From Thermoleophilia bacterium (GTDB lineage Bacteria > Actinomycetota > Thermoleophilia > RBG-16-64-13): a stretch of 64,000 nucleotides of DNA. The stretch is from assembly GCA_027493445.1 (NCBI GenBank), contig JAOSKU010000001.1, positions 1,453,314 to 1,517,313 of the forward strand. Direction: 5' to 3'. Positions 9,220 to 18,145 of the stretch are shown one piece after another. The position numbers and the translations under genes are program-made. Each line of letters begins with the position of its first letter. Position 1 is the first letter of the stretch. A model generated the notes under the pieces. It was not told the origin of the DNA. It made no database searches and was given only the letters and a program-made list of their open reading frames with translations.

Positions 9220-10339
9220 GCCGGGCAGCATCGCGAAGCGATTCCGGCTGCTCGTGGTGGGGATCAGGTGGCCGCCGGAAACATTCATCGATCGTCTGCT
9301 GTCCGGGCTGGCGGCGTCCGGCTTCCAGGTCACCTTCTCGAGCGGGCGCCGTCCGGCGCGTAGTTGGCTTGCCGAACGCGGGCTCCACTGGCTGCCGAAG
9401 CAGGCGGTCTCTTCGTGGCTCGCGGACTACCCCTGCCGAGCCGTACTGCCCCGGTTCGACGCGCTGTACTTCCCCTGGAACTCCGCCGCCATGGCCCACC
9501 CCCGGCTCTTCGGACGCGGCCTACCCGTCGTTGTCAGCTGCCGGGGTGCTCAGGTCAACATCGCTCCCCACAACCCGCAAAGAAGTGGGATGCGCAATGG
9601 TCTGAAGTGGACGTTTCGCGAGGCGGACGCCGTGCACTGCGTGTCCGAAGCGATCCTGCATGAAGCGATGGGGTATGGACTCGACCCCACGAAAGCCCGC
9701 GTGATCCACCCGGCGGTCGACACTCGCGTGTTCCGCCCGGCGGCCGATAGGCCCGCGGGCCAGGATCGGGCTCGACCCGGAGCCCTGCGCTTGGTCACGA
9801 CGGGAGCGATCATCTGGCGCAAGGGCTACGAGTACCTCCTGGTGGCGTTGAGACAGGCCCTGGACGCCGGCCAGTCCGTCGAGCTGGCCCTGGTCGGAGA
9901 CGGGCCTGAGCGAAACCGCCTGCTTTACGCGATCGACGACCTTGCTCTGCGGGATGCGGTCCGTCTGATGGGGAGAGTGCATCCTGAAGAGGTGCTCCGC
10001 GTGCTGCAGTACAGCGACCTCTTCGTGCTGTCCAGCCTGAGCGAGGGCATCTCGAATGCAGTGTTGGAGGCGATGGCGTGCGGTCTACCGGTTGTGACCA
10101 CGGACAGCGGCGGTATGAATGAAGCCGTCACCGACGGCGTCGAGGGGTTCGTCGTGCCGGTGCGAGACCCCGGAGCCATGGCCCGTGCCCTTCTTCGTCT
10201 GGCTCGGAACCCCGAAGAGCGCGCAGCAATGGGATCAGCTGCACGAGCGCGCGCCGAACGTGACTTCGATCTTGGCGAGCAGATACGTCGCTTCCGGGAC
10301 CTGTTCCTGGAGCTAGGCCCAGCTCTTCGAGTGCGCTGA
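9212..10339 (+). CDS. Family 4 (GT-B) glycosyltransferase
   Basis: 375 residues. ATG 9212 overlaps the last eight bases of the upstream gene, a usual sign of translational coupling. The N-terminal half is diverged (RLLVVGIRWPPETFIDRLLSGLAASGFQVTF). The C-terminal half is the nucleotide-sugar-binding Rossmann domain of GT4: VTTGAIIWRKGYEYLLVALRQ, LVGDGPERNRL, and the E-x7-E region EGISNAVLEAMACGLPVVTT followed by GGMNEAV. It transfers a sugar from an activated donor, probably in polysaccharide or glycolipid assembly with the asparagine-synthase-like partner. Donor and acceptor cannot be read from sequence. Confidence 0.85.
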   Translation: MVEPGSIAKRFRLLVVGIRWPPETFIDRLLSGLAASGFQVTFSSGRRPARSWLAERGLHWLPKQAVSSWLADYPCRAVLPRFDALYFPWNSAAMAHPRLFGRGLPVVVSCRGAQVNIAPHNPQRSGMRNGLKWTFREADAVHCVSEAILHEAMGYGLDPTKARVIHPAVDTRVFRPAADRPAGQDRARPGALRLVTTGAIIWRKGYEYLLVALRQALDAGQSVELALVGDGPERNRLLYAIDDLALRDAVRLMGRVHPEEVLRVLQYSDLFVLSSLSEGISNAVLEAMACGLPVVTTDSGGMNEAVTDGVEGFVVPVRDPGAMARALLRLARNPEERAAMGSAARARAERDFDLGEQIRRFRDLFLELGPALRVR

Positions 10340-10410
10340 ACCGCGCAGACCTCCGAGCAACGGCCCCACGCCCGCGTGATTCGTTGCACCAGATTGCCCG
10401 CAGGTGAGAA

Positions 10411-10441
10411 AGGAAAAGCCCCGACTGGCACGGCCGGGGCC
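10411..10441 (-). terminator. Intrinsic terminator of tRNA-Val
   Basis: On the minus strand, directly after the tRNA, the stem GCCCCG/CGGGGC (10435-10440 paired with 10418-10423) is followed by TTTTCCTTTC. This is a standard rho-independent terminator. Confidence 0.7.
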
Positions 10442-10447
10442 CGAAGG

Positions 10448-10519
10448 TGGGCGATACTGGATTTGAACCAGTGACTTCTGCCGTGTGAAGACAGCGCTCT
10501 CCCACTGAGCTAATCGCCC
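10448..10519 (-). tRNA. tRNA-Val (CAC)
   Basis: On the minus strand 10519-10448 folds as a 72-base tRNA. The acceptor stem is GGGCGAT/ATCGCCC, the D arm is GCTCAGTGGGAGAGC, and the anticodon stem CTGTC/GGCAG holds the loop TTCACAC, giving anticodon CAC for valine GTG codons. The T arm is CTGG-TTCAAAT-CCAG. The discriminator is A and the CCA end is not encoded. An intrinsic terminator follows. Confidence 0.95.
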
Positions 10520-10610
10520 TCGATATGGGCTGGTATAGTACCAGCCCAGGGGTCAGGCCGCCAAGAGGGTCGGGTCCGGTCCACCAACCGATGCAGGGGG
10601 CAGCCACTCG

Positions 10611-11468
10611 ATGAATCCAGCGCTGTGGGGTCTGCTGGCCGCGGCGGGCTGGGGCAGCGCCGACTTCATCGCCAGGTTCACCGGCGTCGCCCTGGGCCAC
10701 CGCAATGCCTTGCTGGGCATGCTGAGCTTCGGAGCTTTGGTGCTCAGCCTGATCGTCTGGCAGGCCGGTTTGCCGCTCACCTTCGATCTCGACGGACTCT
10801 GGCTCCTGTTCGTCTCGGGCGTGGGCACCATGCTGGGCACGATGCTTCTGTACTGGGGTCTCGCCCGCGGCCCGGTAACCGTGGTGGCTCCGATCGTGGG
10901 GAGCTTCCCGGCTTTCAACCTCGTCATCGGGCTGCTGCGGGGGATCCGGCCGGGCGTCCTCCAGTGGATCGCTATGGGAGCCGTCATGTGCGGAGTTGTG
11001 GCCGTGGCTCTCGCGGGGGCCGGGGAGGAGCGCCGCCGGGCATACAGCCGGGAGCACGTACGCCGCAGCGCGCTGCTCGCCCTGGGCTCGGCCCTGATTT
11101 TCGCATTCACGCTGACGGCCATCCAGGAAGCCATGCCCATCTACGGCGAACTGCAGACCGTGATGGCCGTGCGGTGGATCAGTTTGCTGGCCATTGCCCT
11201 GCTGTTCCTGGCGCGCCGGGAGACTCCCCGGGTGTCGGTGAGCTACCTGCCGCTGATCGCGGCCCAGGGCCTGCTCGACGGCGGTGCCTACGTGGCCCTG
11301 CTTCTGGGCAGCCATGGCGAGGGAGCCGCCATTGCCGTCGTGGTGGGCTCCGCCTTCAGTGCGGTGACCGTCCTGCTGGCCCGGGCTTTCCTCAACGAGG
11401 CCATGGGCCGTCTGCAGTGGGGCGGGATAGCGTTCATCGTGACTGGAGTGGCCGTTCTTTCGGCCTGA
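10611..11468 (+). CDS. EamA/DMT-superfamily transporter
   Basis: 285 residues from ATG 10611 (GGGGG upstream). About ten hydrophobic spans are arranged as two EamA repeats. The first begins ALWGLLAAAGWGSADFIARFTG and includes LLYWGLARGPVTVVAPIVGSFPAFNLVIGLLRG. The second starts near ALLALGSALIFAFTLTAIQEAM and ends VLLARAFLNEAMGRLQWGGIAFIVTGVAVLSA, whose NE-hinge is typical of the family. Members export or import small metabolites such as amino acids or sugars; the substrate is unknown. It converges on the Liv-type ABC operon, whose last gene stops at 11521. Confidence 0.85.
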   Translation: MNPALWGLLAAAGWGSADFIARFTGVALGHRNALLGMLSFGALVLSLIVWQAGLPLTFDLDGLWLLFVSGVGTMLGTMLLYWGLARGPVTVVAPIVGSFPAFNLVIGLLRGIRPGVLQWIAMGAVMCGVVAVALAGAGEERRRAYSREHVRRSALLALGSALIFAFTLTAIQEAMPIYGELQTVMAVRWISLLAIALLFLARRETPRVSVSYLPLIAAQGLLDGGAYVALLLGSHGEGAAIAVVVGSAFSAVTVLLARAFLNEAMGRLQWGGIAFIVTGVAVLSA

Positions 11469-11520
11469 TAACCTGAAGTGCCAACCAGTGGATCGGCGGG
11501 CCTCCCACACGGGACGAGCT

Positions 11521-12606
11521 TCAGACCTCCGCCCGCGAAACGGCGGCCTCGTCGGCCGGCGCAACCCCCGTCGGTGAACGGCCGGTCCGGCCCAGGCCCC
11601 TCACCCGGTAGCCGACGGGCATCAGCTGGATCCCGAAGCGCTCCCCGACCGTGCCCCACAACCCGCGGGGCAAGAGGAGCGCGAAGAGGATGGCGGTCAT
11701 GCCCAGGCCGACCAGGTACCAGCCTCCCTCGTCGGCGAAGAGATCCTGGATGCCGAAGAGGATCACCGCCCCGATGATGGGGCCCTCGAAGGTGCCCAGT
11801 CCCCCCACCAACACCATGAAGATCATGAAGGCGGTCCATTTCACGCTGAAGATGGACGAGGGCACGATGAACAAGGTGTTCGCCAGGGTCATCGCCCCCG
11901 CGGCGCCGCACCCGGTGGAGGCGATGATGTAGAGGATGCGCTTGCCGGCCATGACCTTGACTCCCACCGACGCGGCCGCGTCCTCGTCGTCCCGTATGGC
12001 CTGGAGCGAGGAACCCAGGCGGCTGCGCAATAGGACGAAGATCAGGCCCAAAGTGATGGTGGTGGCCGCCAGAGTGAGCCAGTAGGTGAAGGCCTGACGG
12101 TCGGCGGCGCCGTAGCGGTTGAGCTCGATGAGGGAGATGCCGGTGCCCGCTCCCAGATCGACCCGCAGAGTGACGATGATGGCGAAGACCTCCGCGAAGA
12201 CCCAGCTCGCGATGGCGAACTGGCCGCCCTTCATGCGCAGGAGCAGGTAGGAGGCCGGGACGGAGACGAGCCCGGAGAGGACCACGGCCAGCACCATGGC
12301 CGCGTAGGGCTCGAGGCCCTGGTGGGCCAAGAGCACCGTACCGTAGGCGCCAATGCCGATGTAGGCTTGCTGGCCCACAGACACCAGGCCGCCGTAGCCG
12401 GCCAGGGCGTTCCACATTACGGCGATCATGATGAGGATGAAGAGCGAGGTCAGCTTCTGGGTGACATTCGCGCTCAGGAGCACCGGCACGAAGATGAGGG
12501 CCGCGGCCAGGGCGAGCGCTCCGCCCGTAAAGGCGCGCGACAGGGGCGTCCAGCGCTGGATGCTGAGCGCGGAGAGGCGTTCGGTGCCCCCCTGAGGGCC
12601 GCTCAT
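11521..12606 (-). CDS. livM: Branched-chain-amino-acid-type ABC permease (LivM family)
   Basis: 361 residues; ATG 12606 overlaps the stop of the LivH-type gene (12603-12605), so this start is chosen over longer in-frame extensions. It has eight to ten membrane spans with the family's signature segments (LAGYGGLVSVGQQAYIGIGAYG; LLLRMKGGQFAIASWVFAE; RSRLGSSLQAIRDDEDAAASVGVKV; MVLVGGLGTFEGPIIGAVI). It forms the translocation pore of a HAAT-type importer with the LivH-type partner. This family carries branched amino acids, urea, amides and, in several degraders, aromatic or dicarboxylic acids. Within this catabolic region I expect it to import the growth substrate rather than leucine; that is inference. 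It is the last gene of its unit. Confidence 0.85.
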   Translation of the reverse strand: MSGPQGGTERLSALSIQRWTPLSRAFTGGALALAAALIFVPVLLSANVTQKLTSLFILIMIAVMWNALAGYGGLVSVGQQAYIGIGAYGTVLLAHQGLEPYAAMVLAVVLSGLVSVPASYLLLRMKGGQFAIASWVFAEVFAIIVTLRVDLGAGTGISLIELNRYGAADRQAFTYWLTLAATTITLGLIFVLLRSRLGSSLQAIRDDEDAAASVGVKVMAGKRILYIIASTGCGAAGAMTLANTLFIVPSSIFSVKWTAFMIFMVLVGGLGTFEGPIIGAVILFGIQDLFADEGGWYLVGLGMTAILFALLLPRGLWGTVGERFGIQLMPVGYRVRGLGRTGRSPTGVAPADEAAVSRAEV

Positions 12607-13481
12607 GCCTCCGCCCCCCGAGCCATCAGGATGCCGCCGCTGCGGAAGGCCAGCACGGCCAGAAAGACGAGGTGGCCGGCCAGCGCGGATGACTGAGGAT
12701 CGATCTGCGCTCCGATGGTCTGGGCCACCCCCAGGACGAAGCCGCCCAGCAGCGTGCCCCACAGGGACCCGAAGCCGCCGATGACCACCGCTTCGAAGGC
12801 GAAGATGAGCTGGGTGGGTCCGCTCGAGGGGTCGACCACGGCCCGGATGGCGAGGAAGGCCCCGGCCAGGGCGGCGGTAACCACGGCGATGCCGGCCGCC
12901 CGCGCGTACACGCTGCGGGAGTCCACCCCCACCAGCTCGGCGGTGTCAGGATCCTGGGCCGTGGCCCGCATGGCCCGACCCAGCGAGGTACGGGCCAGGA
13001 ACAGATGCAGTCCCCCAAGCACGATTATGGCCACCCCCAGAATGAGGATGCCCAGGGCGGAGATGGAGAGCTGGTCGGTGATGCGCCAGCTGGCGGTGGT
13101 GACGACCCCAGCGTTACCGCCCAGCGAGCGCACGTCGGGGGAGAAGGCTTCGAGGAGCAGGTTCTCGATCACGATCCCCAGGCCGAAGGTCGTCAGCAAA
13201 GGGATGAGCATGCCCGAGCGCAGGCTCCGCTCGAGCAGGACGCGCTGCAGGGCCCAGCCGACCCCGAACATGACGATGAGCGCCAAGACGAGGGAGACGA
13301 TCAGCGGGAAGTGGGTCTTGTCCACCAGCACCCAGGTGAGGAAGGCCCCCAGGACGGCCAGGTCCCCGTGGGCCAGGTTGATGATGCGCATGACGCCGAA
13401 CATCAAGGAGAGCCCGCAGGCCAGCAAGGCGTAGAAGCCGCCCAGCATGATCCCCTGGATGATGGCGTTGACCCAGGTCAC
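12603..13481 (-). CDS. livH: Branched-chain-amino-acid-type ABC permease (LivH family)
   Basis: 292 residues, starting MTWVNAIIQGIMLGGFYALLACGLSLMFGVMRIINLAHGD, the classic LivH N-terminus. Further family segments are ARTSLGRAMRATAQDPDTAELVGVDSRSVY and FAFEAVVIGGFGSLWGTLLGGFVLGVAQTIG. About eight spans. The start overlaps the LivF-type stop (13478) and the end overlaps the LivM-type start, so the four transporter genes are tightly coupled. It pairs with LivM in the membrane. Confidence 0.88.
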   Translation of the reverse strand: MTWVNAIIQGIMLGGFYALLACGLSLMFGVMRIINLAHGDLAVLGAFLTWVLVDKTHFPLIVSLVLALIVMFGVGWALQRVLLERSLRSGMLIPLLTTFGLGIVIENLLLEAFSPDVRSLGGNAGVVTTASWRITDQLSISALGILILGVAIIVLGGLHLFLARTSLGRAMRATAQDPDTAELVGVDSRSVYARAAGIAVVTAALAGAFLAIRAVVDPSSGPTQLIFAFEAVVIGGFGSLWGTLLGGFVLGVAQTIGAQIDPQSSALAGHLVFLAVLAFRSGGILMARGAEA

Positions 13482-14206
13482 GCCCCGACTCCGTTCGCGA
13501 CTCGGCGGTTGAGGCCAAAGTAGGCTTCGGTGATCTGCTGGCGGGTAAGGCTGTCGGCCGCTCCTTCCAGGACGATCCGCCCCTCGAGCATGCAGGCGAT
13601 GCGGGTGGCCACCGCCGCCGCCCGGCCCAGGTCCTGCTCCACGAGCAGGATGGTGGCTCCGCCGGCGATGAGCGTCTGCAGGGAGTGGTAGACGCCTTCC
13701 ACGGCCAGGGGCGAGAGGCCCAGCGAGACTTCATCGAGCAGGAGCACGCGGGGGTTGGTCATGAGAGCGCGCCCGATGGCGGCCGCCTGCTGCTCCCCAC
13801 CGGACAGGTTGGCGGCCCGCTTCTTGTAGAGGGGCTTCAGGATGGGGAAGGCGTCGAGCACACTCTCCACGTTCCAGTGCCCCTGCTTGGAGTTTTGCCC
13901 GGCCACCAGGAGGTTCTCCTCCACCGTGAGCTCGGGGAAGAGCCGCCGGCCTTCGGGCACCAGGGCGATGCCGGCCCGCACCCGCTCATGAGCCGGGACG
14001 GCGGTGATATCGGTGCCTTCGAAAACGATCCGGCCGCCGCTGGGTTTGTGGGCGCCGGCGATGGCGCGCATCAGCGTCGTCTTCCCGGCTCCGTTGGCCC
14101 CTACCAGCGCGAGGGTCTCGCCTTCGGCCACGGCGAGGCTGACGTGGCGCACGGCCGGCAGCAGACCGTGGCGGACGTCGAGGCTCTCCACCTTCAAGAT
14201 CGGCAT
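13478..14206 (-). CDS. livF: ABC transporter ATPase (LivF family)
   Basis: 242 residues from ATG 14206 (PILKVESLDVRHG); longer in-frame starts would sit deep in the upstream gene. Walker A is VGANGAGKTTLMRAIAG. The LivF-specific EGTDITAVPAHERVRAGIALVPEGRRLFPELTVEENL is followed by the signature ANLSGGEQQAAAIGRALMTNPRVLLLDEVSLGLSPL with Walker B. It is one of two ATPases that power the importer and overlaps the LivG-type gene by 13 bases. Confidence 0.9.
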   Translation of the reverse strand: MPILKVESLDVRHGLLPAVRHVSLAVAEGETLALVGANGAGKTTLMRAIAGAHKPSGGRIVFEGTDITAVPAHERVRAGIALVPEGRRLFPELTVEENLLVAGQNSKQGHWNVESVLDAFPILKPLYKKRAANLSGGEQQAAAIGRALMTNPRVLLLDEVSLGLSPLAVEGVYHSLQTLIAGGATILLVEQDLGRAAAVATRIACMLEGRIVLEGAADSLTRQQITEAYFGLNRRVANGVGA

Positions 14207-14940
14207 GCCGCGCTGCTCCCCAGGTACGCGTCGATGACCGCCGCGTCGCCCATGACAGCCTCCGGATCGCCGTCGGCGATGACCCGCCCGGCGTCCATGC
14301 ACACCAGCCGGCTGACCACCTGCACGAGCACGTGCACGATGTGCTCGATCCAGACGATGGCCACCCCCTCGCTGCGCAGCTGCTTAATGGTCTGTACCAG
14401 CTCGCCCGCTTCCTCGTCGGTGAGGCCGGCGCCGATCTCGTCGAGCAGCACCACCACCGGCTCGGTGGCGAGCGCGCGCGCCAGCTCCAGGCGCTTGCGG
14501 TGCAGTAGACCCAGACTCTCCCCCCGGCGGTTCGAAAGCTCGAGAAGCCCGCACAGATCGAGCACCTCCAGGCAGCGGCGGTAGGCCTGCTGGCCCCGAT
14601 GGCCGCCGCCGGTCGAAGCCGCCACCAGCACGTTCTCGAAGACGGTCATGTCGCCGAAAGGACGGGGCACCTGGTGTGCCCGCCCGATCCCCAGGCGGGA
14701 GTGCTTCTCGGGCGGAGCCCCGGTGATGGTCTCGCCGCGGAACAGGACCTCGCCTTCCGTCGGCTTGAGCGATCCGGCGAGCACGTTCAGAAGGGTGGTC
14801 TTGCCCGCGCCATTGGGACCGACGATGCCCACGGCCTCGTGGGAGCCAACACTGAAGTGGACTCCATCCAGCACCGTGAGGGCTCCGAAGCGCTTACGGA
14901 TGCCCGTCGCCGAGAGGACTGTTGCCGTGTTGGGCACCAA
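14194..14940 (-). CDS. livG: ABC transporter ATPase (LivG family)
   Basis: 248 residues. Walker A is VGPNGAGKTTLLNVLAGSL, the Q-loop region is IGRAHQVPRPFGDMTVFENVLVAA, Walker B is VVVLLDEIGAGLTDEEA and the H-loop is IVWIEHIVHVL. The usual LSGGQ signature is altered to ESLGLLHRKRLELARAL, with SGG replaced by LGL. This is atypical but close to some LivG variants, so activity is probably retained. The start is either the TTG at 14938-14940 or the GTG next to it; no ribosome binding site is clear. It begins directly after the stop of a broken binding-protein gene, as expected for a unit ordered binding protein, ATPases, permeases. Confidence 0.85.
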   Translation of the reverse strand: MVPNTATVLSATGIRKRFGALTVLDGVHFSVGSHEAVGIVGPNGAGKTTLLNVLAGSLKPTEGEVLFRGETITGAPPEKHSRLGIGRAHQVPRPFGDMTVFENVLVAASTGGGHRGQQAYRRCLEVLDLCGLLELSNRRGESLGLLHRKRLELARALATEPVVVLLDEIGAGLTDEEAGELVQTIKQLRSEGVAIVWIEHIVHVLVQVVSRLVCMDAGRVIADGDPEAVMGDAAVIDAYLGSSAACRS

Positions 14941-14946
14941 GCGGCG

Positions 14947-15300
14947 CTACGCGTGCGGAATCAACTTGCCCCCACCGGTACCGAGGAATCCTGAGCGTTC
15001 TCGACACACACCCAGTCGAAGGGATACTTGCCCGTGCCCTTGACCCATTGGCCGTTCAAGGCGCGTCACAACCAAGGGGGCAACGGGCCCCTTACCCCAC
15101 TCGACGTTTCCCAGCGGGGTCTCAACGTTGAGGGTGCTGAGCGCCTGCGCCACGGCCTCCTTGTCCCAGGGTTGCCACTGGCGCTGAGGCCCGCCGCGGC
15201 ATGTCGAAGAGCCCCGCTGTCGTCCCAACGGCCATGTGCCACTGCTTGCCGTTGAGGTCCATCTCGCCAATCGGCATCTAGGTGATCGCTCCCACAGCGT
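14947..15300 (-). pseudogene. 3' remnant of a second Liv-type substrate-binding protein
   Basis: No single frame is open, but pieces of three frames line up with the C-terminus of the intact binding protein upstream. They are NGKQWHMAVGTTAGLFD, then DKEAVAQALSTLNVETPLGNVEWGKGP, then LNGQWVKGTGKYPFDWVCVENAQ, then GGKLIPHA and the stop at 14947. At least four shifts are needed. One is a C5 run at 14969-14973 that should be C6; the others do not fit the homopolymer pattern. No N-terminal part is visible, since an acyl-CoA dehydrogenase gene lies upstream. This is therefore a truncated, decaying duplicate rather than only a sequencing problem. Confidence 0.6.
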
Positions 15301-15457
15301 ACTCATCGCACGGATCCAGAACGTTCTCAGCGCCACCTCTTTCGTAAGGGCAACTGGCCGGACCAAGTCTCTTGTCGAACCTCGGTGTCCGCCATCTGTT
15401 TGACCCCGACCAAACCGCGACGTTGAGAAGCGGACGCGTTCAGGACGGCTTCCCTTC

Positions 15458-16597
15458 CTACAAACTCGCCAGAGCTTCTCGGGCTATCGACAAGCGCTGG
15501 ATTTGGTTGGAGCCTTCAATGATTTGGAAGACCTTGGCATCGCGCATCATGCGTTCGACGCCGTAGTCGACCATATAGCCATAGCCACCCATGATCTGCA
15601 CGGCATCTGTGGTGACCTTCATGGCCGTTTCAGTAGCGAAGAGCTTCGCCATACCTGAGTACCGCACCATGTCGGAGGAGTGGGAATCGTATTCGTGCGC
15701 TGCTGCCCAGGTCAGGCAGCGGGAAGCCTCAATCGCGGTGGCCATGTCGGCGATAATCTGCTGCACCACCGGCATCTTGGCCAGAGGTTGACCGAACTGA
15801 ACACGGTCACGAGCGTAGCGGAGCGACGCCTCCATGGCACCACGAGCAAGCCCATTCGCTTGAGCGGCAACGCTGATGCGGCCTTTATTGAGGCTTCCTA
15901 TTAGTATTTGGAAGCCATCGCCTATCTTTCCGAGGATGTTCTCCTCTGGCACCCACACGTCCTCGAGCACGAACGAGCACGTGGGAGAGCCTTTGAGACC
16001 CATCTTGTGCTCCACCTTGTCCACCTCGAAGCCTTCACGATCGGTCTCGACCAGGAAGGCGGTGATGCGATCGCCGTTCTCTTTGACTTTTGCGAACACC
16101 ACCACGAGGTCCGCTACGTTGGCGTGGGTAACAAAGCATTTTCGCCCGTTGATGCGCCAGCCTCCATCCGCGCGGACTGCACGGGAGGAGAGACCCCTCA
16201 CATCGGAACCCGCGTTGGGCTCGGTCAAGCCGAAGGAGACCAGCTTCTCACCGCTCGCGAACGAAGGCAGCCACTTCTCTTTCTGCTCCTTGTTTCCCGC
16301 CGACACGATGGGGCTCGAGCCGAGAGACTGGTTAGTCACCACCATGGACGAGACGCCGCAGACACGGGCGACCTCTTCGGCCACCACACACTGGGTCTGC
16401 AGACTCCCGTCGATCCCGCCAAACTCCGCTGGTAGCATGGCGGCAAAGAGCTCGTAGCGCTGGAAGAGCTCACGAACGAACACCGGGAAAACCCCGGCTT
16501 CCTCGATCTCGTCCACCCGAGGCTTGATCTCCCCCTCCATGAGATCGCGCACCATCGTTGCGATGGCCCTTTGTTCGTTGGAAAGCGTGAACTCCAC
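15458..16597 (-). CDS. Acyl-CoA dehydrogenase
   Basis: 379 residues, the usual length for the short-chain type. Family signatures are FGLTEPNAGSDVRGLSSRAV, FVTHANVADLVVVFAKV, VQFGQPLAKMPVVQQIIADM and MGGYGYMVDYGVERMMRDAKVFQIIEGSNQIQRL. The Glu in the last motif (IIEGSN) is the expected catalytic base. It oxidises an acyl-CoA to the 2,3-enoyl-CoA with FAD and passes electrons to ETF; no etf genes are in the window. It sits inside the importer unit, between the binding protein (stop 16631) and the binding-protein remnant, so the transporter and the oxidation step are probably co-expressed. Chain length or substrate cannot be deduced. Confidence 0.9.
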   Translation of the reverse strand: MEFTLSNEQRAIATMVRDLMEGEIKPRVDEIEEAGVFPVFVRELFQRYELFAAMLPAEFGGIDGSLQTQCVVAEEVARVCGVSSMVVTNQSLGSSPIVSAGNKEQKEKWLPSFASGEKLVSFGLTEPNAGSDVRGLSSRAVRADGGWRINGRKCFVTHANVADLVVVFAKVKENGDRITAFLVETDREGFEVDKVEHKMGLKGSPTCSFVLEDVWVPEENILGKIGDGFQILIGSLNKGRISVAAQANGLARGAMEASLRYARDRVQFGQPLAKMPVVQQIIADMATAIEASRCLTWAAAHEYDSHSSDMVRYSGMAKLFATETAMKVTTDAVQIMGGYGYMVDYGVERMMRDAKVFQIIEGSNQIQRLSIAREALASL

Positions 16598-16630
16598 GTC
16601 AGGCTCCTCTTCCCATCCTAGCCAACGAGC

Positions 16631-18000
16631 CTACGCAAGCGGCTGCAGCTTGGCCTGAACCGGGATACTTGGATCCAACGAGTTCTCGCAGACCACGAAC
16701 TCGAAAGGCCACTCCTCACCCTTGACCCATTGGCCGCCGACTACGGGGTGTATAGCCACGTTCGGCACCGGACTTGTTTCCCCCACTCGAGCTTCCCGAT
16801 CGGGACTTCCACCTTCAGCGTCTTCATGGCCTCAGCAACGGCGGCCTTGTCCAGCGGGTTGCCACTGGCCTTGAGCGCCTCGATCCCTGCGTCGAGCAAA
16901 GAGAGAGTGGCACCGACCTGGGAGAACCACTGCTTGCCAGTAGCTTCTTCGTAGCCATTGGCAAGCTCCTGTGACGTTAGGTTGGTCACCGGCGATGCGT
17001 AGGGGTAAACGGGTGACCAGTAAAACACGCTTGCCAGGCCCACCCCAATACTCCCTAGGGCTTCGAGCTCGGCGGCGAATTGGCACGCTTTTCCTATCTG
17101 GGCGATCTTGGGCTTGTATCCTTGCTGCACCGCCTGACGCCAGAAGGTAGCGAAGTCGGGTGACTGTGGGAGACCGGTGAAAACCTCGCACCCCTCGGCC
17201 TTAAACTCGGCGATCAAGAAGGAGTAGTCGTTCGAACCGTTTTGGTACGGACCGGGATCGACGATGGTATACCCCCCCTTTTCGAGCATCGGGGCGAACC
17301 CAGCGCGCATTGCGTTCCCGTCGGCATCGTTAGCAAACATAACGCCGACCTTCTTGTTGGTCTCGAGCTGGGACCATAGGCTCAAGTAAGCATCGGCCAG
17401 TAGCGTGACACCAGCGGACATGTGGTACGTCCACTTGAACGGCGAAGGCTCGCCCGGCTTCGCGCCGCGACCGAAATACCATGACTCCCAAGGAGTGACC
17501 GCCGACATGCACGGGACGCCCGCGGCCTCGCTCGCGTCAGCGACCGGATTGACCGTCTCCGGGGTCGACGTGGCCAACATCAAGTCGACCCTGTCGCTGT
17601 TGATCAACTCTTGCGCCACCGAGGCTCCCACCGCAGGGTTCGTCTGTCCGTCCCTGTCGATGATCTCAACCGCATACGTCTTGCCGCCGACCTCCAGGCC
17701 GGAGGCTAGTTTGGAGCGCACGAGATCGAGAATATACCCGTCCGCCTGTCCGAACCCGGCCGCCGGCCCTGTGCGCGGGCTGACGAAGCCGACCTTGATA
17801 GTTCCTGCCGTCGCGACGGTGGTGGTTGTTGCACCCGCCGTGCTGGTCGTGGCGCCGGCCGTGGTCGTGGTTCCTGAGCCCCCGCCGCAGGCGCCGACCA
17901 GGCCAGGCACCATCAATACTCCCGCGCCGACCCCTGCCCGCTTCAGCAACTCCCGCCTTGTGAGGCGAACCCCCACGAACTTATCGATCTCATCACTCAT
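16631..18000 (-). CDS. Tat-exported ABC substrate-binding lipoprotein, Liv type (frameshifted)
   Basis: The N-terminus has a twin-arginine signal (LTRRELLKRAGVGAGVLMVPGLVGACGGG) with a lipobox Cys, then a Thr/Ala linker. The periplasmic-binding fold follows: IKVGFVSPRTGPAAGFGQADG, AVEIIDRDGQTNPAVGASVAQELI, then WFSQVGATLSLLDAGIEALKASGNPLDKAAVAEAMKTL. The frame breaks at 16780-16784, where five C on the + strand should be six. With the base restored, LEWG continues as ETSPVPNVAIHPVVGGQWVKG and ends at 16631, giving about 455 residues. It captures the substrate for the permeases encoded downstream. Tat rather than Sec export of a Liv-type binding protein is uncommon outside actinobacteria. First gene of its unit, behind a TTGCA-box promoter. 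Confidence 0.85.
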
Positions 18001-18035
18001 GGCCCCCCGATACTAGACTGCCAAGAACTTATGCA

Positions 18036-18088
18036 AAGTATCATTCCGGTCGCGATAGTGTTTCCTATGATTATCTCTTCTGCAACTA
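18036..18088 (-). promoter_or_regulatory. Promoter with TTGCA box, transporter unit
   Basis: On the minus strand a GTTGCA box (complement of 18081-18086) lies at the same distance from a -35-like GAAACA (18064-18059) as in the three related promoters; a weak -10 GATACT follows after 16 bases. Bases 18070-18088 match 37815-37833 at 18 of 19 positions. The promoter call itself is weak, the shared box is strong. Confidence 0.5.
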
Positions 18089-18145
18089 GATACGCATCGT
18101 CGCCCCTCCCTTGCGACGAGCGCCTCGCCGTCCTGAACGGCCCGA

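Noticed and set aside
10448..10519. tRNA-Val as the integration site of the catabolic region
   Set aside because: Its 3' end points away from the region, no integrase is present, and I found no repeat of the tRNA 3' end near 47 kb.
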